This document shows, one piece after another, positions 47,555 through 57,096 of a DNA stretch of 64,000 nucleotides. Position 1 is the first letter of the stretch. Each line of letters starts with the position of its first letter. This DNA comes from Candidatus Eiseniibacteriota bacterium (GTDB taxonomy: Bacteria > Eisenbacteria > RBG-16-71-46 > CAIMUX01 > WJJG01), in NCBI GenBank assembly GCA_023129715.1, contig JAGMBO010000040.1, positions 1 to 64,000 on the forward strand, given 5' to 3'. The position numbers and the translations under genes were made by a program. The notes below the pieces were generated by a model. The model was not told the origin of the DNA, searched no databases, and saw nothing but the letters and a program-made list of their open reading frames with translations.

Positions 47555-47726
47555 GCATGCCAGCCAAGAAGGACGAGCGCGACCGGATCACCGCCTGCGG
47601 TCCAGCCTTCTCAGGCATGGCTATCTCCCTCCTTTGGATGCTAGAATATTGGAGAAGTATCCATTGACTCAGAACTTGGTTCTGCCCCGATGACTTTGAC
47701 ACACGACAACCAGGGGGGGGTGTGTA

Positions 47727-49958
47727 ATGTCGTACCGCAGGAGCATCAGAGGGCGCATCAAGCGGAACATTCGTTCCAGTGGGTCTGATCGGATCATGAT
47801 CGCCCTGGCTTTGGGCGCAATCGGTGTCCTCTGTCTTCCAACCGCGGGCTGGTCGGACTGCGTCGACTACGGCGCCGGACCCCACATCGTGGGGGGTGCC
47901 GGCAGCGGGGACTACGCCTGGCGCGTCGCGGTCGCCGGGGACTATGCCTACATCGCCGACTACCAAGCGGGCCTGCGGATCATCGATGTCTCCGATCCGA
48001 CCGCAGCCTTCGGTGTGGGCGCCAAGGACACGCCCGGCTAGGCCCACGATGTCGCCGTGGTGGGGGACTACGCCTACCTGGCCGATTATGCGTCGGGGCT
48101 ACAGATCCTCGATGTCTCCGATCCCAGCGCGCCGATGATCGCCGGCAACCTGGTAACCGCCGCCGGCGCCTACGGCGTCGCCGTGGCCGGAAGCTATGCC
48201 TATGTGGCCTGCTCCGAGGCTGGCCTGCAGGTGATCGACATTTCCGTTCCGACGGCCCCGACCCTCGCCGGAAGTGTCTCCGACGCATTCTCCTATTCCA
48301 CCAAGATCGCGCTGCAGGGCAACTATGCCTATGTCGCCGAGGGCTGGTGGGGCCTGACGGTGATCGATATCTCGAACCCTGCCGATCCCCAGATCATCGG
48401 CGGTGTCGATACGCCCGACTATGCTGGCGGCGTGGCGGTGGCCGGCGGCATTGTCTGTGTGGCCGACTACGATGGCGGCCTGCAGGTGATCGACGTCTCC
48501 GACCCTGCGAACCCGACTGTCGTGGGCGCCGAGAGCACCCCCGACGCGGCCTCCGATGTATGGGTCGCGGGGAGCTACGCCTACGTGGCGGCGGGTGATG
48601 CGGGCCTGCAGATCATCGACATCTCGACGCCGGCCTCACCGCAGACGGTGGGCAGTGCCATGACGATGGCCCACGCCGAGGGCGTGACAGTTGTCGGCGA
48701 GCACGCCTATCTTGCCGTCGGTTACTCGGGTCTCGATATCCTCAAGGTGAGCTCTCCGGTCACGCCCGAGATCATCGGCAGCCGGGACACGCCGGGGATC
48801 GCGATGGGCGTCGCGGCAGCGGGTAGCTATGTCTGCGTCGCTGACTACCTCTCAGGCCTGCAGGTGCTCTCCCTCTCGAACCCCGCCGCGCCCCCGATCG
48901 TCGGCAGCGTCGATACCCCGGGGCAGGCGCACGGCATCATCGTATTGGTCAACTACGCCTACGTCGCCGACGGCAGCTCCGGCCTGCAGGTGATCGACAT
49001 CTCCAATCCCTTTGCCCCGGTGATCGTCGGGGCGGCCGACACGCCGGGCTACGCTTACGCCGTCACGGTGGCGGGCAACTATGCCTATATCGCCGACTCG
49101 GGCACGGGGCTGCAAGTGATCGATATCTCGGTTCCCACCGCCCCGAGCATCGCCGGCAGCGTCGATACGCCGGGGAGCGCGCGCGGCGTGGCGGTCGCGG
49201 GCGGCCACGCTTATGTCGGGGACGCCGCCTCGGGTGGCCTGCAGGTGATCGACGTCTCCGATCCGGCAGCCCCGGAGATCGTCGGGTCGGTCGACACACC
49301 GGGATCGGCCCTCCAGGTAGTCGCAGCGGGGAACTATGCCTATCTCGCCGATGGTTACGAGGGCTTGCAGGTGATCGACGTCTCCAACCCGGCGGCCCCG
49401 ACGATCGTCGCGACGGCCGATTGGCCGGGGTTTGTGGAGGGCGTGGTCCTGGGCGAGGGTTATGCCTACGTGGCGAACGACACATGGGGTCTGATGGTGG
49501 TCGATATTTCCGATCCCCTCGATCCACAGGTCGTCGGTGGGCTGGCGACCCCGGCTGAGGCCAACGGTGTGTCGGTCGACGAGGACTACGTCTACATCGC
49601 CGCTGGGGAGACCGGCGGCCTAGCAATCCTGCCGCTGCAGTGCGGTCCGCAGGGGATCGAGGACCTGGAACGTCCGATTCGGGCACGCATCTCGATGCGT
49701 GCGTTGCCGAACCCGAGCCGCGGGACGGCATCGGTCTGTTTTACGCTGGCCCGGGAGGCGCAGGTGGAGTTGGTGCTCTACGACCTGACTGGCCGGGAGG
49801 TCCGCACGCTGATTTGCAGCGCGCTCGCCGCCGGCAATCACACGCACCGCTGGGATGGCCGGGATGGCGGCGGGCGGCGGGTGCCGGCGGGGACCTATTT
49901 CGCCCGGCTCGACATCGGCCGGGAGTCGACGACGCAGAGCCTGATCGTCCTGCGCTGA
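47727..49958 (+). pseudogene. LVIVD-repeat beta-propeller surface protein interrupted by an in-frame TAG
   Basis: Same frame on both sides of TAG 48039-48041: ...DVSDPTAAFGVGAKDTPG*AHDVAVVGDYAYLADYASGLQILDVSDPSAP...; C-term GREVRTLICSALAAGNHTHRWDGRDGGGRRVPAGTYFARL. Confidence 0.85.
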
Positions 49959-49984
49959 TCCGAGGTCCGGCATGCTCGCCACAT

Positions 49985-50092
49985 ACGAAGCCGGCATAGC
50001 CGCCCCGCACGAAGCCGGGGCATAGCCGCCCTGCACGAAGCCAGGGCATAGCCGCCCCGCACAAAGCCAGCGTGACCGCTCCGCACGAAGGT
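49985..50092. repeat. about 26-bp tandem repeat, roughly 4 units
   Basis: CATAGCCGCCCCGCACGAAGCC-type unit begins at 49995, 50021, 50047 and, diverged, 50071. Confidence 0.8.
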
Positions 50093-50299
50093 GCATTCCA
50101 GTTGCAGCTCGATCTGCTGCCGCACGTTCTCCTCGGTCCTGTTCCCAGAGTTGCGGAACCCGAGCACCCGTTCTGCGGGTACATAGCGCAGCGGTCGTGG
50201 GTGCCGGGAAGCGGGCAGCAGGTTGATCGGATTGGGCGAGTTGAACGCCTGAGTTCATGCGTCCGCCCGGTCTCGGAACGATGCGGAGGAAACCGCGCG

Positions 50300-50542
50300 A
50301 TGCGTAAGATCCAGGTCGTTGGCACCGGATGTCCCAAATGCAACCGCATGGCGGCGAACGTCAGCGAAGCCGTCGCTGCCCTCGATCTCGATGCCGATGT
50401 CGAGAAGATCACCGATCTCGACGGAATCGTCGCCTCCGGCGTTCTGTTGACCCCCGGCTTGATCGTCAATGGCCGCATGCTGATCTCGGGCCGCGTTCCC
50501 TCCGTGGAACAGATCAAGGAGTGGCTGGAGCAGATCGACTGA
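50300..50542 (+). CDS. small thioredoxin-fold protein (CPKC)
   Basis: MRKIQVVGTGCPKCNRMAANVSEAVAALDLDADVEKITDLDGIVASGVLLTPGLIVNGRMLISGRVPSVEQIKEWLEQID; GGAGG upstream. Confidence 0.88.
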   Translation: MRKIQVVGTGCPKCNRMAANVSEAVAALDLDADVEKITDLDGIVASGVLLTPGLIVNGRMLISGRVPSVEQIKEWLEQID

Positions 50543-50676
50543 GGACAACCACGAGATCGATGTGAGGCGTGAAGGCCAGGCCCACGCCACGGAGCGGCTG
50601 AGAACCGAAAGTCCGTGCGCCTGCGGTGCAGGACTGAGTAGCCGTGCCGCCCGGCGTGCCAGGCGAACCGGCCGGC

Positions 50677-51246
50677 TCAAGCCTCTCCATCCGCGGCCAT
50701 CACCGCCGACAGGACCTGCTCGTAGACCTCGAAATCCCGTCGACCATGCAGCACGAAGCGGACCAACCCCACATGCCGACAGTCGCCAAGAGCCGCGCGG
50801 GTGGTAGCCAGAGCGATCCGCGCTGCAGCCTCGATCGGATAGCGATAGGCGCCGGTGCTGATCGAGGGGAAGGCCACCGAGCGCAATTGGTGCTGATCGG
50901 CGACTTCCAGGCTGCGGCGGTACGCGCTGGCCAACGATTCGGGCTCGCCGCTAGTGCCGTCCCGGTAGACCGGCCCCACGGTGTGGATCACATGCTTGGC
51001 GGGTAACCGTCCACCGGTGGTGATCTTGGCATCCCCCGTCTCGCATCCCCCCAGTCGGTCACACTCTTCCAGGATCTCCGGCCCTCCAGCGCGATGGATC
51101 GCGCCATCGACACCGCCACCCCCCAGCAGGGTCTGATTGGCGGCATTGACGATCGCATCCACCTCCTGCTTGGTGATATCTCCCTCGACGAGTTCGATAA
51201 CCGCCGGGGTCTTCCCCCCCACAACCGGGATCTCGCAACGTCTCAT
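50677..51246 (-). CDS. macro-domain protein (ADP-ribose/O-acetyl-ADP-ribose hydrolase type)
   Basis: [64 protein letters not shown]. Confidence 0.93.
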   Translation of the reverse strand: MRRCEIPVVGGKTPAVIELVEGDITKQEVDAIVNAANQTLLGGGGVDGAIHRAGGPEILEECDRLGGCETGDAKITTGGRLPAKHVIHTVGPVYRDGTSGEPESLASAYRRSLEVADQHQLRSVAFPSISTGAYRYPIEAAARIALATTRAALGDCRHVGLVRFVLHGRRDFEVYEQVLSAVMAADGEA

Positions 51247-51433
51247 TGGCGCCCTCCTTCGACTCGAGTGCCGGCAGCAGGCATCCTGGCTGCCCACCCA
51301 CCCACAGGGATGCCAGCTGAGCAAGGAACGCTGTGCCGAACTGAACCGGGGAGGCGCTGCCCGTCCGGTGGCGCCTCCCCGCTCGCTCGCTTACTTGCTC
51401 GCTTGCTTACTTGCTCGCCCACCTACCCGCCCG

Positions 51434-54223
51434 TCATTCGGTAACCGTCACCATGCGGATGCAGCCCGGCACGGGGCAGACGAGCGGACAGAGCCCACAT
51501 CCGACACACCGATCCGGATCGATCTCCGGTAGACGCTCCGCGCCGATGCGGATCGCCCGGTGCCCTCCGTCATAGCACGCCCGGAAGCACCGGCCATCGC
51601 GGATGCAGAGCGCCTCGTCGATCTGCGCGCGGACCTTCCTGCCCCGCGGAAGCGCCTCGTGGGAGACGACGCGGGGCAACGCGGCGCCGGTCAGGTCCCG
51701 CGGAGTGCGCAGCTCTCGCCGATCGAGATAGCCCGCCAGACCCTGCACGAGATCATCGATGATCGCGAAGCCGAAGTGCATGACCGCGGTGCAGAACTGG
51801 ACCGTGCTTGCCCCGGCGAGCATACAGGCAACCGCATCGCGCCAGGTCAGCCCCCCCCCGGTTCCGGTGATCGGAAGGTCCACGCGGGCAGCGATCGTGG
51901 CGACCGTGCGCAGGGTGATCGGGAGGATCACCGGGCCCGAGAGCCCCGAGTAGGTTGATTGCCCTTCGAGGTCGGGCTGCGGCACGTCGCGCTCGAGATC
52001 GATCCCCATCAGCGCGGGAATCGTATTGCTTGCACAGATGCCGTCGGCGCCGGCTTGGGCGGCAGCCTCGGCGATCGCCCCGATGTCGGCCACTTGGGGG
52101 GTCAGCTTGATGACTACCGGCACACGCCGCGCGGCTGCCTTGACCCACCCGGCGACCTCGCGCACGAGCGCGGCATCCTGGCCCAGCATGGCCCCGGGTT
52201 GACTGCCCGGGGTTCCCTGCGGACAAGAGAAGCTGCATTCGATCCAGTCGACACCGGCCGCTTCGAGGCGCGCCACCAACGACTCCCACTCCTCGCGCCG
52301 CGAGCCCGTGATGCTCGCCCCGATGACCTTGCCCGGAAACTCCTTCTTGAGCGTCGCAATGCGCTCGGCGATGCGGTCGATGTGGTGTTCGGAGATGAGA
52401 TCGATATTCCCCATCGCACGCGATGGACCCAGCGGCGCCCCCATGCCCGACATCATCGGATAGGCGAGCGGAACCGGCGTGCCCTCGACCGAGGTCGTCT
52501 TGAGCACCGCCCCGGCCCATCCGGCCCGGAAGGCATCGCGCAGCATATCGAGGTCATCGGTCGGCGGCCCGGCGGCCAGCAGGAAAGGACTCTCGAATTC
52601 GAGACCGCAGAAGCTCACGCGTAGATCGGCCCGGGGCGGATGATGAACCGGCAGGGGCCAGCGACGCTCACGATTTGCCGACAGGCTCCGCGCGGGTCCC
52701 TCGCCCGCCGCTGCTCCCGCCGAGGCGCCGGCCGCTCCCGGCTGTGTACGCGTCGCCGCGAAATGCACATCGATCGCCTCGGCCGCCGCCTTGGCCATGG
52801 CGATTGCGGAAACGGCGACCCCGGGACCGGCGGCGACATCACCGGCGACGAAGACCCCGGGATGAGAGGTCATGAACGTATCGGGATCGTGGCGGATGCA
52901 ACCCCGCTTGTCCGTCTCGAGCCCGGCGATCCCCGCGGGCTGAAGACCCGCCGCAACGAGGAGATCGTCACAGGGCCAGAGGAAGGGCTCTCCATCGGCG
53001 ACATAGCGGCGGGCGGCGCGACCACCCGTCTCCCAGCGAACTCGCTGCAGCCGCATACCGGCCAGCGTCTCTCCCGCAGCCGGCACGCCGACCGGCCCCT
53101 CTCCCACGACCGTCACACCGACCGGCCCCTCTCCCACGACCGTCACACCGGCCGACCCCTCTCCCACGACCGTCACACCGGCCGACCCCTCTCCCGCGAC
53201 CGTCACACCGGCCGGCCCCTCTCCCACGACCGTCACATTAGTGGACGCCTCCCCGGCAACCGGCTCATCAGAAGCGGTGATCTCGAGCGGCATCACCCGG
53301 TAGAGCAGCTCGACACCTTCACGAGCGGCGGCCGCAACCTCCGGGGCGTACGCCGGCATCACCTCTCGATCGCGCCGGTAGAGCAGGGTGACGTCGCACC
53401 CCATGCGCCGCGCTTCGCGGGCGGCGTCGATCGCCGTATCGCCCCCTCCGACAACCGCCACCCGGCGTCCAAGGGCCGGGGGCTCTCCCGCGCGACAGGC
53501 GCGCAGGAAGGCGGTCGCCATCCGCACCCGCGCGTGGGCATCCCCCGGGATCCTCAGGGGGACCGGCTCGGCCGCGCCGGCGGCGACCAGGACTGCCGCG
53601 TAGCCGCCGGTGAGCAACTCGGCAGGGGCGCCGACCTCCGCGCCCATGCGGAACTCGACGCCGAGGGCTTCGACCAAGGAGATGTCGTGATCGAGCACCT
53701 CGACCGGCAATCGCGTCTGCGGAATCGTCGTGCGCAGCAGTCCACCGGCCTCCGGTTCCCGATCGAAGAGGGTGACCGCGAATCCTCGCCGGGTCAGCTC
53801 CGCCGCCCCGGCGAGGCCGGCCGGTCCCGCGCCGATCACCGCGACGCGTTCACGCCAGGGCGCCACCGGCGCGACCGCGAGCCCGCCCTGCTCACGCTCC
53901 CAGCGGCAAACGAAGCGCTGCAATCCGGAAATGTCGATCGGCCGATCAAGCGCCTCGTGCAGGCAGCGCCCGACGCAGAGATCACAGACGGGGCAGAGCT
54001 CGGCACACACACCGGCCAGAATGTTGGCTTCCCGCAGATGGCGGGCGGCCCCCGCCAGATCGTCGAAGCGGATCTTGCGAATGAACGTTCGCGGATCGAT
54101 CGCCGAGGGGCATCCGGCCCGGCAGGGCGGGTCCTCGCAGAGCAGGCAACGAGACGCCTCCGCCAGGGCCGCCGCCGGCTCCCAGACCTCGGCCAGCCTT
54201 CGGGGATCAGCCGATTTCGACAT
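51434..54223 (-). CDS. fused PreT/PreA-like dihydropyrimidine dehydrogenase
   Basis: CLLCEDPPCRAGCPSAIDP, VIGAGPAGLAGAAELTRRGF, VAVVGGGDTAIDAAREARRMG, FVAGDVAAG, then DHOD-type barrel and CIRDGRCFRACYDGGH / DPDRCVGCGLCPLVCPVPGC Fe-S motifs. Confidence 0.85.
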   Translation of the reverse strand: MSKSADPRRLAEVWEPAAALAEASRCLLCEDPPCRAGCPSAIDPRTFIRKIRFDDLAGAARHLREANILAGVCAELCPVCDLCVGRCLHEALDRPIDISGLQRFVCRWEREQGGLAVAPVAPWRERVAVIGAGPAGLAGAAELTRRGFAVTLFDREPEAGGLLRTTIPQTRLPVEVLDHDISLVEALGVEFRMGAEVGAPAELLTGGYAAVLVAAGAAEPVPLRIPGDAHARVRMATAFLRACRAGEPPALGRRVAVVGGGDTAIDAAREARRMGCDVTLLYRRDREVMPAYAPEVAAAAREGVELLYRVMPLEITASDEPVAGEASTNVTVVGEGPAGVTVAGEGSAGVTVVGEGSAGVTVVGEGPVGVTVVGEGPVGVPAAGETLAGMRLQRVRWETGGRAARRYVADGEPFLWPCDDLLVAAGLQPAGIAGLETDKRGCIRHDPDTFMTSHPGVFVAGDVAAGPGVAVSAIAMAKAAAEAIDVHFAATRTQPGAAGASAGAAAGEGPARSLSANRERRWPLPVHHPPRADLRVSFCGLEFESPFLLAAGPPTDDLDMLRDAFRAGWAGAVLKTTSVEGTPVPLAYPMMSGMGAPLGPSRAMGNIDLISEHHIDRIAERIATLKKEFPGKVIGASITGSRREEWESLVARLEAAGVDWIECSFSCPQGTPGSQPGAMLGQDAALVREVAGWVKAAARRVPVVIKLTPQVADIGAIAEAAAQAGADGICASNTIPALMGIDLERDVPQPDLEGQSTYSGLSGPVILPITLRTVATIAARVDLPITGTGGGLTWRDAVACMLAGASTVQFCTAVMHFGFAIIDDLVQGLAGYLDRRELRTPRDLTGAALPRVVSHEALPRGRKVRAQIDEALCIRDGRCFRACYDGGHRAIRIGAERLPEIDPDRCVGCGLCPLVCPVPGCIRMVTVTE
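53069..53248. repeat. in-frame minisatellite, six 30-nt units within the PreT/PreA-like CDS
   Basis: CTCTCCCACGACCGTCACACCGRCCGRCCC units; protein (T/A)VVGEGPxGV repeats. Confidence 0.95.
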
Positions 54224-55874
54224 AGGTTCCTCTCTGCACGACGGTCCGCGGGAGCTGGGGGGCGAAAGCACGTAGGTGCTCGGCGAGCGACCGCGCGGCA
54301 AGCCGATCGAGCGCGTAGAAGGCGATCGTATCGCCCCCGTTGACGATGTTCTTCTCGATCGTCCAGGACCCGACCCGCTCCCAGGACGCCGGTGTGCGGA
54401 GCCAATTGGGATGGAGAATGGCCACCCGGGCGCCATGCGCGCGCGCCAGGCGGTCGACGGTTTCCACGCCATAGGTGCCGGCGCGGATGTGCGCCAGCAC
54501 CTCGCGATTGGCGAGTCCGAAGAGGTCGAGACAGCGGATATCGGCCAGGAAATTCGCCGCCCCGATGTCGTTGATCGCCACCGGTGCTGCAGGATAGTAG
54601 CGTGCCAGGAAGTGGCCCATCTGGACTTGCTGCTCATAGATGTTCGCCGTCGCCCGCGGAGTCGCGAGTGCGGCGCGCACGCCGCGGTCACCGACGGCCA
54701 CAACGAAGAGGATGCCCAAGAGGATCGCCGCCGGTCGGCGCCAGCGAACGTGCGACTCCCCGCGCCGCCCGCCACCTGCGGCCGCCTGCAGTTCGAAGAG
54801 CGCGATCCCCAGCCCCACCAGGGCGAGGCCGACGAGGTAGGCCTCATAGCGATAAAACCAGCCAACGTCGGCAAAGGTGACATGCAGGAAGGTCGCGACG
54901 AGAAAGATCGTCAGCAGCGGTCGGGCGAGCGAACCCTCCCCGGCATCTCGTCGCGGGGCGCGGACGAGCCAGACCAGCGCCGCGATGACCGGCAGCAACA
55001 GATGGGGATTGACGAATAGCCGGCGCAGCGCGAGGTAGCCGCTGAGGCTTTTCAGCATCTGGCCGGGATCCCCGTGCGGAAGGTTGGCCTTGCTCAGGAT
55101 CGGATTCGGGATCAGCGCCCAACCCTGCTGCATCGAGAAGAGCCCATAGGCCACCAGGGGCGCGAGGGCAAGGAAACCAAGGAGCACCCCTTGGCCCCAG
55201 CGGCGCCGGGCGGCCAGCAGCATGATCACCGGAAGAATGACGAAGAGACTCTCGTAGCGCACCAGGGTGAGTAGGGGGGGCAAGATCCAGAACGCCGCCC
55301 GCGCCCGCGGACCGAGCGGCTGCCGGCCATCCAGCAGGCGCGCGGCCAGGTAGGCGAAGAGCAGGACGAGCAGCAGGTGCAAGACGTGTTCCTGTCCCGT
55401 CATGACCAGCGGCGCCAGCGGAACGCAGAGCACGAGGACGATCAGGACGATCGCGGCAAGCCCCCGGCGGCCAGGCCGGCCGGCATCCAGCATGCATCCG
55501 ACCACGACGATGACGAGTCCCGCTGCCAGTACATTGAGAATCAGCGGGATCGTCGGCTCGACGCCCGCTACGACGAACCCCCCTCCCAGGAGCAATGTCC
55601 ACAGGGGCGACGATGTTGAGGAGGTGAACTCGTAGCTGGTAACGCCCCAGACGCCATGCTGCGCCACGTTCTTGGCCATCGCCATGTGGATGTAGGGATC
55701 GTCCAGCGCGTAGGTCAGCCGGCCCTCGGTCAGGCCGAGACTCTGCAGCAGGAGAAGCGTGATCATCAGGATCAACACCGCGCCCGCCGCCCCGACCGCT
55801 ACCGGTATCCGGGCTGCGCCTGTCACCGGAAGCCGGCCCGCGGCCACCACCGGATGCTCTGCGCGCTGGGCCAT
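54207..55874 (-). CDS. polytopic membrane protein, GT39/ArnT-like glycosyltransferase
   Basis: LTYALDDPYIHMAMAKNVAQHGVWGVTSYEFTSSTSSPLWTLLLGG, many TM helices, C-terminal soluble domain INDIGAANFLADIRCLDLFGLANREV. Confidence 0.7.
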   Translation of the reverse strand: MAQRAEHPVVAAGRLPVTGAARIPVAVGAAGAVLILMITLLLLQSLGLTEGRLTYALDDPYIHMAMAKNVAQHGVWGVTSYEFTSSTSSPLWTLLLGGGFVVAGVEPTIPLILNVLAAGLVIVVVGCMLDAGRPGRRGLAAIVLIVLVLCVPLAPLVMTGQEHVLHLLLVLLFAYLAARLLDGRQPLGPRARAAFWILPPLLTLVRYESLFVILPVIMLLAARRRWGQGVLLGFLALAPLVAYGLFSMQQGWALIPNPILSKANLPHGDPGQMLKSLSGYLALRRLFVNPHLLLPVIAALVWLVRAPRRDAGEGSLARPLLTIFLVATFLHVTFADVGWFYRYEAYLVGLALVGLGIALFELQAAAGGGRRGESHVRWRRPAAILLGILFVVAVGDRGVRAALATPRATANIYEQQVQMGHFLARYYPAAPVAINDIGAANFLADIRCLDLFGLANREVLAHIRAGTYGVETVDRLARAHGARVAILHPNWLRTPASWERVGSWTIEKNIVNGGDTIAFYALDRLAARSLAEHLRAFAPQLPRTVVQRGTYVEIG

Positions 55875-56080
55875 CGTGTCCCCTTGGATCCCTGCCGCGG
55901 GGCCGTCCGCGGCCCGTGGCGAGATGGGCGTGGATCGGCGCGACCGGATTGTGGTACGACAATACTCGAATTCGTCGGCCCCACCAAGGCCCGGCCCTGC
56001 CCGAGACCGGCACCCGCCCCGGCGTCCGGCCGGATCGAAGGCATCCACTCCCGCCCGCGCGGGAAGCGAGGAGGCAGCCC

Positions 56081-57079
56081 ATGGCGGAGAAGCGCCCCAG
56101 CTTGGCGACCCGGTATCTCGGTCTCGACCTGCCCAGCCCAATCATCGCGGGAAGCTGCGGCCTGACAAACTCGCTCGAGAACATCGTGCGCTGTGCCGAG
56201 GCGGGCGCGGGAGCGGTCGTGCTCAAGTCGATCTTCGAAGAGCAGATCACCGCCGAGGTCGCCGACCTCGTCGAGAAGAGCCAGGACTCCTTCCTGCATC
56301 CCGAGGCCGCCGAGTATGTGCGGGCCTACGGGCAGGCCGATGCCGTCGGCAAGTATCTCAACCTGATCCGGGAGGCCAAGCAGGCGGTCTCGATCCCGGT
56401 GATCGCCAGCGTTCACTGCGTCTCCCCCGGCTCCTGGACCGACTTCTCCCGCCAGGCCGAGGAGGCGGGCGCCGATGCGCTCGAGCTGAACGTCTTCATC
56501 ATGCCGGCCGACGTGCGTCGCGCCGGAACGCAGATCGAGCAGATCTACTTCGACATCATCCGGGAGGTCACCGCGCGCAGTTCGATTCCGGTGGCACTGA
56601 AGATCAGCACCTTCTTCTCGGGCCTCGCGCAGACGATCCTTAAGTTCAGCCGCAGCGGCATCGCCGGACTGGTGCTCTTCAATCACTTCCATCGCCCCGA
56701 CTTCGATATCGACGCCCTCAAGATCATCCCGGCCCCGCTCTTCAGCACGCCCGATGAGATCTACCTGCCGCTGCGGTGGGTGGCGCTCATGTCGGGCGAA
56801 GTCGAGTGTGATCTGGCCGCCTCGACCGGCATCCACGACGGCGCGGGCGCGATCAAGCAGCTCCTCGCGGGCGCTGCCGCGACCCAGGTGGCGACGGTCC
56901 TCTACCGCCAGGGGATCGATCACATCCGCGTGATGAACGACGAGATCAGCGCCTGGATGGACCAGCATGGATACACCGAGATCGACGCGTTTCGCGGCAA
57001 GCTGAGCCAAGAGCGGTCGGAAGACCCGGGCGCCTTCGAGCGCGTCCAGTTCATGAAGATGTCGGTGGGGGTCGAGTAG
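56081..57079 (+). CDS. dihydroorotate dehydrogenase-like protein
   Basis: LATRYLGLDLPSPIIAGSCGLTNSLENIVRCAEAGAGAVVLKSIFEEQ, IPVIASVHCVSPGSWTDFSRQAEEAGADALELNVF; GAGG before ATG. Confidence 0.85.
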   Translation: MAEKRPSLATRYLGLDLPSPIIAGSCGLTNSLENIVRCAEAGAGAVVLKSIFEEQITAEVADLVEKSQDSFLHPEAAEYVRAYGQADAVGKYLNLIREAKQAVSIPVIASVHCVSPGSWTDFSRQAEEAGADALELNVFIMPADVRRAGTQIEQIYFDIIREVTARSSIPVALKISTFFSGLAQTILKFSRSGIAGLVLFNHFHRPDFDIDALKIIPAPLFSTPDEIYLPLRWVALMSGEVECDLAASTGIHDGAGAIKQLLAGAAATQVATVLYRQGIDHIRVMNDEISAWMDQHGYTEIDAFRGKLSQERSEDPGAFERVQFMKMSVGVE

Positions 57080-57096
57080 GCCCAGGCTCCCCCCGC

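Noticed and set aside
48039-48041. TAG in the LVIVD gene as pyrrolysine insertion
   Set aside because: The position is a repeat Tyr explained by one TAC to TAG change; no reason to invoke Pyl.
51381-51430. GCTCGCTTACTTGCTCGCTTG simple repeat after the PreT/PreA-like stop
   Set aside because: Short 16-nt-period low-complexity tract with no evident structure or coding value.
52640-54343. 567-aa plus-strand ORF with HDRHTGRPLS repeats
   Set aside because: Antisense of the PreT/PreA-like CDS; the repeat is only the complement of the 30-nt minisatellite.
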